From NCBI GenBank assembly GCA_910587405.1, contig CAJUKS010000006.1, forward strand, positions 1 through 64,000: a stretch of DNA of 64,000 nt, written 5' to 3'. A program made the position numbers and the translations under genes. Of the stretch, positions 43,949 through 52,812 are shown one piece after another; position 1 is the first letter of the stretch, and each line of letters opens with the position of its first letter. The notes below the pieces were generated by a model that saw only the letters and a program-made list of their open reading frames with translations, made no database searches and was not told the DNA's origin. The DNA comes from an uncultured Alphaproteobacteria bacterium (GTDB taxonomy: Bacteria > Pseudomonadota > Alphaproteobacteria > RF32 > CAG-239).

Positions 43949-45301
43949 ATGTCTTATAAAGATTTTGAGCATTATGTAAAAAAAGGTGGATCCACCGCAA
44001 TGTTGATGCTTGCGTTGGAAGCTTCGGCTATAAATGCGGCGGCACAGGAACGGCAGGCGGCGGATTCGGTTCAGGAACAAAAAGGCAAAACCGAATATGT
44101 GGAGAAAAAGGTTAACTTGTTCGGGGTGACCGAAATAGAGCAAGTTGAGCAGGACGGTCAGGTTTATAATAAAGTCGGTGAAGAATTTATTGATCAGTCT
44201 CAGCTGGATCCCAAAAAATTGCATAAGGCCTGGAAGGCGGATGAAAAATACGCTTTTGCCAATGCCGAACCCGATCGTACCGATACGTTATCGGTGGCAA
44301 CGGCGGACAAGGCAGGAGCCTACAGCACCGAAGACAAAAACATTGTCATGACTTACATTGAAATGGGCAATGAGCAGGAACTCCACAAATTAGAAGCTCA
44401 GTTTGCCGACAAACATCCGGAAATGAGCCCCGAACAGCGGAAAAAAACGTTTGTAACCACCTTGGAGATGTTTTCCGATCTCAACAACCCGCAATCTGCG
44501 GTTTACAAATCGGTTAAAGCGCACGAAGAACAGCACCGCAGCAACGACAAGCTCGGAATTTATGCGCCGGGTCTCAGCCCGGAACAGTACGGCATTTTGT
44601 GCCAGTATGACGAATGTGCCGCTACCGTGGCGGAACTCAACGGTTACCTTGCCGGTTATCGCAACGAACTCGCGAAAGGAACTTCGCGGGAAGAAGCTTT
44701 GAAGGTTTTTGACAAAGAACCCGATTTTGCTTTTTATAAGGAAGCGCTGGCCAAAGGACTGGATCCGGACAGCAAGGAGGGAAAAAAGCTGATGGTGGAA
44801 GGCAGCTTCGAAATGTGGAAAAACAAGCGCCGCACCATGAACGCCTATAAACAGCAGATTTCGCAGTTTGGAACCAACACCATCGGTACCAGCGATTTGT
44901 CCGCAACTCTGATCGGTAATGACCAGGAACTGCAAAAACGGATTAATAAAATTTTTGACAATATCTGCGAAAACGACTACTGCAGAAAAGAAGGCATCAA
45001 ATCTCCCGGCAACCTGAGTAAATACCTGCCGGAACAAACGATGGAACTGCTGCCGGAAGTGCGTGCCGAAATCGAGTCCGGGGTTAAGGAAAAAACCGGT
45101 ATCAGCGCCGATCAGCGCGAAGCAATCAAGCAATCCGTCGACGGCAAAACCGATAAAAAGAAAAACAGAAATCTTCTTCAGGTTTTGACCGGGCGCAAAT
45201 CGCCGCAACAAGTGGCTGCCAAAAAAACGATGCCGCAGACGGACCGCGGCAATGCCGCCGTGCAAAAAGCAATTGCCGACGAAAAGGCAAAGGGATACTG
45301 A
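43949..45301 (+). CDS. Putative HExxH metallopeptidase-like protein, unknown family
   Basis: A 450-residue protein that I do not recognise. Near residue 190 it carries KAHEEQHRSNDKLG, an HExxH zinc motif (H-E-E-Q-H), followed about 30 residues later by CQYDECAATVAELNGY, which can supply the third zinc ligand through a glutamate. The rest is helical and charged. The N-terminus has no clear signal peptide but holds a weak hydrophobic stretch (AMLMLALEASAINAAAQ). The C-terminus is basic. The ATG follows AAGGAG. Related in style to the lineage-specific proteins at 33679 and 35440. Activity is predicted, not shown. Confidence 0.6.
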   Translation: MSYKDFEHYVKKGGSTAMLMLALEASAINAAAQERQAADSVQEQKGKTEYVEKKVNLFGVTEIEQVEQDGQVYNKVGEEFIDQSQLDPKKLHKAWKADEKYAFANAEPDRTDTLSVATADKAGAYSTEDKNIVMTYIEMGNEQELHKLEAQFADKHPEMSPEQRKKTFVTTLEMFSDLNNPQSAVYKSVKAHEEQHRSNDKLGIYAPGLSPEQYGILCQYDECAATVAELNGYLAGYRNELAKGTSREEALKVFDKEPDFAFYKEALAKGLDPDSKEGKKLMVEGSFEMWKNKRRTMNAYKQQISQFGTNTIGTSDLSATLIGNDQELQKRINKIFDNICENDYCRKEGIKSPGNLSKYLPEQTMELLPEVRAEIESGVKEKTGISADQREAIKQSVDGKTDKKKNRNLLQVLTGRKSPQQVAAKKTMPQTDRGNAAVQKAIADEKAKGY

Positions 45302-45380
45302 AAATTTGCAAAAAAGTTTGAACCGGTCAAATTTTAATGTATTATAAAAAAGTTTTTATAAGAATATACGGAAGTTTATC

Positions 45381-46607
45381 ATGTCGAAAATATTTATGCT
45401 TTTAATGTTTTGTCTGGTGTTGACGTCACCGGTTTGCGCTGCTGACGATATGTCGTTGATTGATCTGTTCGGCGAAGAACCCAAAAAGGCCGATCCGGCG
45501 CCGCAGCCGAAAGAAATCCGCCGTGTTGAGACGCCGGCGGCAAAAGCGGCCGAAGCCGAAAAAGTGAAAGTTGACGATGAAGGAATGTTTTCTTTTCTCA
45601 ATTTTTCTTTTTTGAAAAGCAAGGAAAAAGCTGCCGAATTTACCCGTCAGCCCGAAGAACCTCAGGAAAATTTTCTTGACCGGATGACGCGTCTGGCCGA
45701 GGAAGGGGACGTTGATGCCTGTCTGACTCTCGGCTATATGTATCTGTACGGCGAAAACGGCGTGGCGCGTGATCCCGAACAGGCCTTCAAATATTATTCG
45801 ATGGCGGCTGCGCAGGAGGACAAAATTGCGGTCAACAATCTCGGTAGTCTTTATTACAGCGGCATCGGCACCGAAAAAAGCGTTGCCAAGGCGGTGCAGA
45901 TGTTTGACAAGGCGGCAAAGCTCGGCAATGGCGAAGCGGCAATCAATCTTGCTTTTATTTATCTGACTTCTTCCAACATCAATTCTTCCAAAAACCGGAT
46001 TGTCGAATTGTTGCAACAGGCTGCCGATGGCGGTAACATCACCGCTCAATATATGATCGGCTATTCCTATTATCGCGGTTTTGTGGTACCGAAAAATTTC
46101 AAAAAAGCGTTTGATCTGATGAAAATGGCGGCTGTTTCTTATGACGAAGCGCAGTATGAACTGGCACAACGGTATATCAATGCCGAAGGAACTCCCCGCA
46201 ACTACGGCAATGCGGTCAAGTATCTGAGCGAGGCCGCCCATCAGGGGAACGTTAAAGCGATGATGGATCTCGGCAATATTCTGGCTGCCGGAACTTCTTA
46301 TCAGAAAAACGAATATCAGGCATATATCTGGTTTAACATAGCGTCGGTGTACGGAATTGAGGGCGCGGCCGAAAAACGTGACATTCTGGAAAAAATTCTC
46401 AAGATCGAAGAAGTTTTGCAGGCTCAGGCGGCAGCCGAAACCTTTAAGGAAAAACCGACCGAGATGACGCAGTATATCCGTCAAACTTTCGGCCGTGAGC
46501 TGGGCAGCTATATTGATGACAAAATGGGGTATCGGGCGCCGAAAAAAGCGCCTCCGGCACCGCTGAAAAAAGAACCCGACCCCTCACAACCGTTAAAGTT
46601 GTTGTAA
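45381..46607 (+). CDS. Secreted Sel1/TPR-repeat protein
   Basis: A 408-residue protein with a signal peptide ending about PVCAADD, an alanine-lysine-rich linker and then Sel1-like repeats from about residue 110 to 330. Examples are ACLTLGYMYLYGENGVARDPEQAFKYYSMA, AVNNLGSLYYSG and AQYMIGYSYYRG. Such alpha-solenoids hold protein-protein contacts in the periplasm or cell surface. The end (residues 345-408) is unassigned and rich in proline and lysine. Own ribosome site and terminator; monocistronic. Confidence 0.8.
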   Translation: MSKIFMLLMFCLVLTSPVCAADDMSLIDLFGEEPKKADPAPQPKEIRRVETPAAKAAEAEKVKVDDEGMFSFLNFSFLKSKEKAAEFTRQPEEPQENFLDRMTRLAEEGDVDACLTLGYMYLYGENGVARDPEQAFKYYSMAAAQEDKIAVNNLGSLYYSGIGTEKSVAKAVQMFDKAAKLGNGEAAINLAFIYLTSSNINSSKNRIVELLQQAADGGNITAQYMIGYSYYRGFVVPKNFKKAFDLMKMAAVSYDEAQYELAQRYINAEGTPRNYGNAVKYLSEAAHQGNVKAMMDLGNILAAGTSYQKNEYQAYIWFNIASVYGIEGAAEKRDILEKILKIEEVLQAQAAAETFKEKPTEMTQYIRQTFGRELGSYIDDKMGYRAPKKAPPAPLKKEPDPSQPLKLL

Positions 46608-46615
46608 AAATCAGC

Positions 46616-46640
46616 AAGCGCCGGATCATTTCGGCGCTTT
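46616..46640 (+). terminator. Terminator of the Sel1 gene
   Basis: Stem AAGCGCCG / CGGCGCTT with trailing T residues. Confidence 0.8.
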
Positions 46641-46671
46641 CTTAAAAGGCTTTGTTGGACAAAATTTTGAG

Positions 46672-46699
46672 TTGTATTTTTGTGCAAGGCTGTTATAAT
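46672..46699 (+). promoter_or_regulatory. Promoter of the first BI-1 gene
   Basis: TTGTAT, 16-base spacer, TATAAT (46694-46699), about 110 bases before the start codon; the leader between contains no gene. Confidence 0.5.
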
Positions 46700-46810
46700 G
46701 AAAGCATTGTATAATCATTGTGTCCTATTATTCGAAAAAACTCATAATTAAACCGGTTTGTTGCCTGTTTAATCTTTTTCGGATAAGCGGCACGGTTAAA
46801 ACCAAAATTT

Positions 46811-47515
46811 ATGAGTACTTATTTGGAAAGTGAAAAAGTTGCAAACAGTGTAATGACCCGCGTTTACGGCTACATGTTTGCCGGTTTGCTGGTTTCGGCC
46901 CTGATGGCTGCCGTCTTTGCCTATGTTCCCGACTGCCGCGATTTTCTGTATAGCGTCGGCGAAACGGGAGCGATGCAATTGAGTGTGGCCGGCTGGATCA
47001 TCTTACTGTCGCCGCTGGTGATCGTTCTGTTTTTTCAGGGACTGATTACAGAACTCGATTCGGGCGCCGCTTTCGTGGTGTTTCTGTTGTTCTGTGCCCT
47101 GATGGGAACGAGTCTGAGCAGTGTTTTTCTGGTTTATACCACGGCGAGCATTCTGATGTGTTTTGTCATCACGGCAGCGACATTCGGCGCAATGGCTGTT
47201 TACGGGTTGGTGACCAAATCGGATTTGACCTCTTGGGGAAGTATTTTTATGATGGCGTTGTTCGGACTGATCATTGCCATGGTGATTAATATTTTTCTCG
47301 GGTCGGAGACGATGGACTTTGTCGTCTCACTGATTGCAGTGGTTGTTTTTTGCGGTCTGACGGCGTATGATACCCAGAAGATCCGCGACGAATTGTACAA
47401 CTGCTGTGACAAGCAGGAAGCCAACCGGATCGCTTTGACGGGCGCTTTGTCGCTGTACCTCGACTTTGTTAATCTGTTGTTGCAGATTATCAAACTGTTG
47501 GGTAAGAAAAAGTAA
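46811..47515 (+). CDS. Bax inhibitor-1/YccA family membrane protein
   Basis: A 234-residue integral membrane protein of the BI-1/YccA/YbhL group with seven predicted helices. The family's two C-terminal aspartates are in place, in GLTAYDTQKIRDE and YLDFVNLLLQII; in the studied homologue they gate a pH-sensitive calcium leak. Some relatives bind FtsH and modulate its proteolysis. The ATG has no strong ribosome site. A diverged copy of the gene lies 267 bases downstream. Confidence 0.88.
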   Translation: MSTYLESEKVANSVMTRVYGYMFAGLLVSALMAAVFAYVPDCRDFLYSVGETGAMQLSVAGWIILLSPLVIVLFFQGLITELDSGAAFVVFLLFCALMGTSLSSVFLVYTTASILMCFVITAATFGAMAVYGLVTKSDLTSWGSIFMMALFGLIIAMVINIFLGSETMDFVVSLIAVVVFCGLTAYDTQKIRDELYNCCDKQEANRIALTGALSLYLDFVNLLLQIIKLLGKKK

Positions 47516-47531
47516 CTTTTTTACGTTTTTT

Positions 47532-47567
47532 AAAAAAAGCTGTCGCCATTGGCGGCAGTTTTTTTTG
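47532..47567 (+). terminator. Terminator after the first BI-1 gene
   Basis: Stem AAAGCTG(T)CGCC / GGCG(G)CAGTTTT followed by T8. Confidence 0.75.
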
Positions 47568-47782
47568 TCGGCAGCAAGAAAAGGGCGGTGACGGCAAATC
47601 GGCCACAGATTGAACCGTTTGGGCTGTGTACGCCTAAAACCAACGGAATCATGACAAACCGATCGGCTGTTTGCCGACAAACAAAAAGTGTAAAACTCGG
47701 TGTAACTTTACGTCATAAAGGCTGGAATTCGTCCAAACGGTTGATATATGGTAACCATCAATAATCATTAATTAATTATTTT

Positions 47783-48487
47783 ATGGAAAGTTTAACTAAA
47801 AAATTGGAGAGCCGCGTGATTTCCCGTCTGTTTGCATTTATGGGAGGCGGTGCGGCAATTTCGGCAGCAACGGTTTTTTTGCTAACCGCGGTGCCGGAAT
47901 ATCGTGAATTCCTGTATGTAAGGGATGCCGAAGGCCTGATGATGTTAAGCGTCGGTGCCTGGATCCTGCTCTTGCTGCCGCTGATGATGTTTCTGTCGGT
48001 TCCCAAGGAACTGAAGGCTTTGAGCTTTGCAGCGGTGCTTCTCATTTTCGGACTGTTTTGCAGTCTGGTCGGTGCAGCCCTGAGCGGTGTGGCGGTTGTT
48101 TACATCAAGGCCGACATGGCTTGTGCCCTCGGTGTGGCCGCCGGTATGTTTGCCATTATGGCCGTCACCGAAGCCGCTTGCCGCAAAGACATGATTTCGT
48201 GGTACTGTATTGTCGTGACCGCCTTGTGGGGACTGTTGCTGAGCGGCACGGTTTACGGTCTGTTCGGCTTGTCGCTTATCGATTTGGCGGTTTGTGTGGC
48301 GACGGTGGTTATTTTTTGCGCCATCCTTGCCTATTCGGGCAGTGAAATCCAGCGGATTGTCACCGCTGCCAAACCGGATCGGCTGAATCATACGGCGATT
48401 ACGGCAGCGCTGGCGGTCTTTCTTAACCTGATCGGACTGGTGGTAAAAACCCTCCGGTTTTGGGAAAGCAAAGGCAGTTGTAAGTGA
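47783..48487 (+). CDS. Diverged Bax inhibitor-1/YccA paralogue without the aspartate pair
   Basis: Also 234 residues, the same length as its neighbour and with matching membrane segments, so it arose by tandem duplication. The N-terminus (SRLFAFMGGGAAISAATVFLLTAVPEYREFLYV) aligns with the first copy, but identity is low. The two conserved aspartates of the C-terminal half are replaced: the AYDTQ equivalent reads AYSGSE, and YLDFVN reads FLNLIG. Calcium or proton sensing of the usual kind is therefore unlikely, and it may have become a partner of the intact copy. Confidence 0.75.
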   Translation: MESLTKKLESRVISRLFAFMGGGAAISAATVFLLTAVPEYREFLYVRDAEGLMMLSVGAWILLLLPLMMFLSVPKELKALSFAAVLLIFGLFCSLVGAALSGVAVVYIKADMACALGVAAGMFAIMAVTEAACRKDMISWYCIVVTALWGLLLSGTVYGLFGLSLIDLAVCVATVVIFCAILAYSGSEIQRIVTAAKPDRLNHTAITAALAVFLNLIGLVVKTLRFWESKGSCK

Positions 48488-48670
48488 AAAAAGAGACGAC
48501 ACCGGTCATTATGATTGTGTGTCGTCTTTTGCTGAAAAGATTGTTGTTTGTTATTGCCGCACGAACTTCGGCGGCCCGTCAAAATATCATTTTTAAGGAA
48601 AAATACGAAACTTTTTGTAATATCTGACCGGGAAAGGCGTTTTTGCGTTTTCCCGGTTTTCTCCCGCTGT

Positions 48671-49057
48671 TCAAGTTTGGTCGGTTGGCTTTTCGTCATG
48701 TCGGGTTGGTCGGGGAGGGGCTTGTTCCTCGTCCTCTCTCAGAAGAGGCTTTGGATTATTGTTGTCATCCGGCAATGCAGATCGGGAACTGTCACAGAGG
48801 AGAAAACCGTTGTTTTCTCCCCGGTTGCCGGCTGAATTGTCGGGATCAACCAGAGTAAGACAGATTCTTTTATTGTAAAAATTGAGCATTTTATTGTAAA
48901 TGTCCCAATTTTGGGTTTGTCCGATTTCGATCTTGTCAATTTTTTGCCAGCTGTAACCGGTTTGATCGGCAACGGCTTCGAGGCCCAGCGACAAGTTTTT
49001 ACGGCATCGGTAAAATTCCCTGCCCAATTGTCTTTTGAGTAGTCTTCTTATTGGCAT
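48671..49057 (-). CDS. Small HTH DNA-binding protein
   Basis: A 128-residue protein with an N-terminal XRE/Cro-like helix-turn-helix (LGREFYRCRKNLSLGLEAVADQTGYSWQKIDKIEIG is the region, about residues 11-45). A charged proline-rich tail (about 75-128), probably disordered, follows. The ATG at 49057 has GGGAG seven bases upstream. It stands alone beside two structured repeats, and it is a candidate regulator of unknown target. Confidence 0.6.
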   Translation of the reverse strand: MPIRRLLKRQLGREFYRCRKNLSLGLEAVADQTGYSWQKIDKIEIGQTQNWDIYNKMLNFYNKRICLTLVDPDNSAGNRGENNGFLLCDSSRSALPDDNNNPKPLLREDEEQAPPRPTRHDEKPTDQT

Positions 49058-49096
49058 TCGCAAACTCCCATGGGTTTTGTCAGGTTAAAACAAAAC

Positions 49097-49258
49097 TCGC
49101 CTTGGAAAGTTCAAGGCGAGGGAGTTAAGAACTGCTCATACAAGACAGCATACCTTATTCGTCACACCCGAAGGCGCGCTTATTTCGATATCTCCCTCTC
49201 AAGGGATTTTTTGTATGAAGGAGTTCTTACACTCCGCCGGCTGTTTTTACCGGCCTTT
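49097..49258. repeat. Structured repeat, copy A
   Basis: About 160 bases that begin with a CTCGCCTTG / CAAGGCGAG hairpin and continue into a long imperfect stem (AAGAACT..CATACAA pairing with TTGTATG..AGTTCTT around a variable middle). The copy ends with a GCCGG / CCGGC hairpin. It is some 85% like copy B by eye. Strand unknown. Confidence 0.7.
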
Positions 49259-49349
49259 CAATTTTATAAAATCCGGCAAAAGATTGCAAGCGTTTTGTCT
49301 GCCGATGAAAAAATATCTCCGTAAAACGGAGATCGTTATAAAAAAATGC

Positions 49350-49505
49350 CTTGAAAAAGTCAAGGCGAGGGAGTTAAGAACTGTTCATACAAGACAGCAT
49401 ACCTTATTCGTCACACTCGAAAGTGCGCTTATCTCGATATCTCCCTCTTCGGGATTTTTGTATGAAGGAGTTCTTACTCTCCGCCGGCAACCGTATGCCG
49501 GCGAA
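49350..49505. repeat. Structured repeat, copy B
   Basis: The second copy in the same direction as copy A, about 100 bases later, with the same three stems. The closing stem here is GCCGGCA / TGCCGGC, longer than in copy A, so base changes keep the pairing. Differences in the middle (TTCGGG for CAAGGG) fall in loops. Confidence 0.7.
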
Positions 49506-49597
49506 AGCAGACTATAGAAAAAGTCGGTCTTTTGCAAGTTAAAAGTTTTAAATTGAAAATATGAAGAGAGGCCGGATACGGATAAAATGCAAAAAAC

Positions 49598-49624
49598 GAA
49601 CCCCGGTCTTTGAAACCGGGGTTG
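49598..49624 (-). terminator. Terminator of thrS
   Basis: Stem AACCCCGGT / ACCGGGGTT; a T6 run follows on the minus strand 20 bases past the thrS stop codon. Confidence 0.8.
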
Positions 49625-49643
49625 TTGTATTGTTTGCCGTCTC

Positions 49644-51575
49644 TTATTCATGCAGGTGCGGCATTTGTGCTTCCTTGCTGAGGACGTTCACAAAATCGTC
49701 CAGTTTCATGACTTCCTGTTTGTCCGATCCCAGACGGCGGACGGTTACGGTGCCGTTTTCTTTTTCCTTGGCGCCGACAACGGCAATTACCGGAATCTTG
49801 GCAACCGAATGTTCGCGGATCTTGTAGTTGATCTTTTCGTTGCGCAGATCGGTTTTGGCATACAGGCCGGCTTCGCGGAGTTTGGCAGCCACTTCTTCGG
49901 CATAACCGTCAAAGTCGCTGACGATCGGGGCAACCACCACTTGTTCGGGCGACAGCCACAACGGCAGTTTGCCGGCATGGTTTTCGATCAAAATGCCGAG
50001 GAAGCGTTCAATCGAACCGAACAACGCGCGGTGTAACATCACCGGTTGGTGTTTTTCGCCGTCTTCGCCGATGTATGAAATGTCAAAACGTTCCGGCAGA
50101 TTCATATCCACCTGAATGGTTCCGCATTGCCATTCGCGGCCGATCGCGTCTTTGAGGATGAACTCCAGCTTCGGACCGTAAAAAGCGCCTTCTCCGGCAT
50201 TGATTTCAAATTTGTAACCATGGCTTTCCAGAGCGTTTGCCAGCGCGTTTTCGCAAATGTCCCAAATTTCGTCGGAACCGATACGGTAAATGCTGTCCGG
50301 TCTGGTTGAAAGATAAATTTTGACATCTTCAAAACCGAAATCTTTGTAAATGTCCAGAATCAGTTTCAACGTGGTGATGCATTCTTCTTCCATTTGTTCC
50401 GGCGTGCAGAAAATGTGAGCGTCATCCTGAGTAAATTCGCGTACCCGCATCAGGCCCATCAGCGAACCGGAAGCTTCGTAGCGATTGACCATCCCGAACT
50501 CCGCTACCCGCAGCGGTAAGTCACGGTAGGACTTGATCCCCTGTTTATAAACCAGCAGTCCGCCCGGGCAGTTCATCGGTTTGACGCAGAACATTTTGCC
50601 GTCTTCGGTCTTGCCGGAATAGTTATGGGCGCCGTATTTGTCCCAGTGTCCGGAAGTTTCCCACAACACGCGGTCCATAATCCGCGGGGTGGCAATTTCG
50701 ACATAGCCGTTGTGTTCCTGACGGTTACGCATATATTCAATCAGTTTGCGGTAGATCTTAAAACCTTTGTCGTGCCAGAAAACCGCACCCGGCGCATATT
50801 CCGGTTCAAAATGGAACAAGTCCATTTCTTTGCCGAGTTTGCGGTGGTCGCGTTTTTCGGCTTCTTCCAGCATTGTCAGATATTCCTGCAGGTCTTTTTT
50901 GTTGGCCCAGGCAGTTGCATAAATGCGTTGCAGCATTTCGCGGTTGGAGTCGCCGCGCCAATATGCGCCGGCAACTTTGGTCAGTTTGAAGGCGTCGCCG
51001 ATTTTGCCGGTGGAAGGAACGTGAGGCCCACGGCACAGGTCGACAAAGTTGCCCTGTTCATACAAAGAAATTTCTGCATCTTCGGGCAAGTCTTCAATCA
51101 GTTCCACCTTATAATTTTCCTGTTTCATCTTAAACAGGGCAATTGCTTCGCCGCGCGGCAAAACATGGCGTATAACTTTTTCGTCCCGTTTGACAATCTC
51201 GTGCATTTTTGCTTCGATTTTGGCAAAGTCTTCGGTCGTGAAAGGCTCTTTACGGGCAAAGTCATAGTAAAAGCCGTTGTCAATGGCCGGGCCGATGGTA
51301 ACCTGCGTATCCGGCCACAGTTCCTGAACCGCTTCGGCCATGACGTGAGAACACGAATGGCGGATGATTTCAAGGCCTTCTTTGTCTTTGGAAGTGATAA
51401 CGGTTACGGTGGCGTCGGTGGTGATTGTTGTGCCCAAGTCCTGCAACTTGTCGTTAACCTTCACCGCTAAAGCATTTTTTGCTAAACCGGCACTGATTTT
51501 TTCGGCAATTTCCATTCCGGAAACGGCGCCGTCAAAATTCATTACACTGCCATCCGGCAATTTAATAGCAACCAT
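49644..51575 (-). CDS. thrS: Threonyl-tRNA synthetase
   Basis: Charges tRNA-Thr with threonine. The full-length 643-residue protein has the N-terminal TGS domain (about 1-62, ending in the TVTVITSKD strand). The editing domain includes the HSCSHVMAEAVQELWP zinc-type HxxxH. The class II catalytic core has motif 2 (VREFTQDDAHIFCTPEQ) and motif 3 (LHRALFGSIERFLGILIENH). The anticodon-binding domain is at the end. ATG at 51575 with a ribosome site. A glycosyltransferase gene lies 30 bases upstream on the same strand. Confidence 0.97.
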   Translation of the reverse strand: MVAIKLPDGSVMNFDGAVSGMEIAEKISAGLAKNALAVKVNDKLQDLGTTITTDATVTVITSKDKEGLEIIRHSCSHVMAEAVQELWPDTQVTIGPAIDNGFYYDFARKEPFTTEDFAKIEAKMHEIVKRDEKVIRHVLPRGEAIALFKMKQENYKVELIEDLPEDAEISLYEQGNFVDLCRGPHVPSTGKIGDAFKLTKVAGAYWRGDSNREMLQRIYATAWANKKDLQEYLTMLEEAEKRDHRKLGKEMDLFHFEPEYAPGAVFWHDKGFKIYRKLIEYMRNRQEHNGYVEIATPRIMDRVLWETSGHWDKYGAHNYSGKTEDGKMFCVKPMNCPGGLLVYKQGIKSYRDLPLRVAEFGMVNRYEASGSLMGLMRVREFTQDDAHIFCTPEQMEEECITTLKLILDIYKDFGFEDVKIYLSTRPDSIYRIGSDEIWDICENALANALESHGYKFEINAGEGAFYGPKLEFILKDAIGREWQCGTIQVDMNLPERFDISYIGEDGEKHQPVMLHRALFGSIERFLGILIENHAGKLPLWLSPEQVVVAPIVSDFDGYAEEVAAKLREAGLYAKTDLRNEKINYKIREHSVAKIPVIAVVGAKEKENGTVTVRRLGSDKQEVMKLDDFVNVLSKEAQMPHLHE

Positions 51576-51605
51576 TATTTTTTCCTCTTGTTAAATTTTG
51601 TAAGT

Positions 51606-52760
51606 TTAATCCATATTGATCAGTTCGTTATAAACCGCTATTGTTTTATCACACATTATTTGCTTTGTAAAATTATCTTTTACATTTTTGACCGCGGCGG
51701 CGGAAATTTTCTTTTTTTCCTCCAACGGCAGGTTCAACGCCCAGTCCAAAGCGTCGGCCAACGCCTGCGGATCGTCGCTTTTATACAGGCGTCCGGTAAC
51801 GCCGTCAACGGTGTTTTCCAGCGAGCCGCCGATGTCGGAGGCGATCACCACTTTGCCCATTGCCTGTCCTTCGATGGCGGCGCGTCCGAATGCTTCGGGC
51901 TCAACGGCGGTTGAAAGTACAATGTCGGAGACCATCAGCAGGGCCGGAATGTCAAAGCTTTGGCCGATAAATTTGACCTTCGATTCCAAACCGTGTTTTT
52001 TAACCAGTTCTTTCAATTCGGCGGTATATTTAACACGTCCTTGGTCAGAGCCGACAATCAGGCAGTAAAAACTGCGGTCTTTAAGTTTTGAAAGCGCTTC
52101 AATCAGCATATGCTGGCCTTTCCAACGGGTAACCCGGCCGATCAGGGAAATAATCGGCAGGTCTTCGGGAATTTGATTTTCCTGAATGGCGCGGATAATT
52201 CGTTCCTGAGAAACCGCGGCCGGCGAAAACTTTTCGGTATCGACACAGCGATGAATCAGGCGGATTTTGTCTTCCGCAACCTGATAGTTGGCCGTCATAT
52301 GCTTTTTGATGTGGTTGGAAATGGCTATCACCAACTGTCCGTACGTCATTACCCGGTTGTAAAATTTTTTGATTCCTTTCGGTCCCAAACCGTAGGTACC
52401 GTGAAAAGTGGTCAAAAATTTGACGCCGGCGCGTTTGGCGGCCCAATAGGCACTCCACGCCGGCGCGCGGGAACGGGCATGAACGATGTTGACGCCGTTT
52501 TCCTTAATGATTTTTTCCAGTTTCAGCGAATTGAGATAAAGCTTAAACGGATTTTTTGTTTTTAACGGCAATGTAAAATGTTCGACTTTGATTTTGTTCA
52601 AATCGTAAACCATGCGGCCGCCGGCGGAGGCGACAAAGTTTTTGATTCCGTTTTCCTGTAAGGCGGCGGCAATTTCGACCGTTCCGGTTTCGACACCGCC
52701 GTGATCAAGTTCGGGCAGTACCTGCAAAATAACCGGTTTTTGTTCTTTACCTTTCGACAT
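51606..52760 (-). CDS. Glycosyltransferase family 4 protein
   Basis: A 384-residue GT-B glycosyltransferase of the GT4 group. The N-terminal domain has LDHGGVETGTVEIA and VHARSRAPAWSAYWAAK. The C-terminal nucleotide-sugar domain carries ISLIGRVTRWKGQHMLIEAL and the EX7E-like VEPEAFGRAAIEGQAMGKVVIASDIGG. It probably adds a sugar to lipopolysaccharide or another surface glycan. Acceptor and donor cannot be told. The reading frame runs into the thrS promoter region, and the genes could share a transcript. Confidence 0.85.
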   Translation of the reverse strand: MSKGKEQKPVILQVLPELDHGGVETGTVEIAAALQENGIKNFVASAGGRMVYDLNKIKVEHFTLPLKTKNPFKLYLNSLKLEKIIKENGVNIVHARSRAPAWSAYWAAKRAGVKFLTTFHGTYGLGPKGIKKFYNRVMTYGQLVIAISNHIKKHMTANYQVAEDKIRLIHRCVDTEKFSPAAVSQERIIRAIQENQIPEDLPIISLIGRVTRWKGQHMLIEALSKLKDRSFYCLIVGSDQGRVKYTAELKELVKKHGLESKVKFIGQSFDIPALLMVSDIVLSTAVEPEAFGRAAIEGQAMGKVVIASDIGGSLENTVDGVTGRLYKSDDPQALADALDWALNLPLEEKKKISAAAVKNVKDNFTKQIMCDKTIAVYNELINMD

Positions 52761-52812
52761 TTTATTAATATAATCCTCAAAGTTTACAAATTTTTATTTA
52801 GGTTGTTCAATC

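Larger units (their letters stand above)
49064..49643. other. Noncoding region with two structured repeats
   Basis: About 580 bases between the HTH gene and thrS. It contains the two direct repeat copies described next and the thrS terminator. No protein-coding frame is credible; frames crossing the repeats are mirror effects of their stems. Confidence 0.6.

Noticed and set aside
49070..49517. Two overlapping plus-strand frames (84 and 100 codons) crossing the structured repeats
   Set aside because: They repeat the same peptide because the DNA repeats, have no ribosome sites, and reading changes with each stem; structure explains the signal better.
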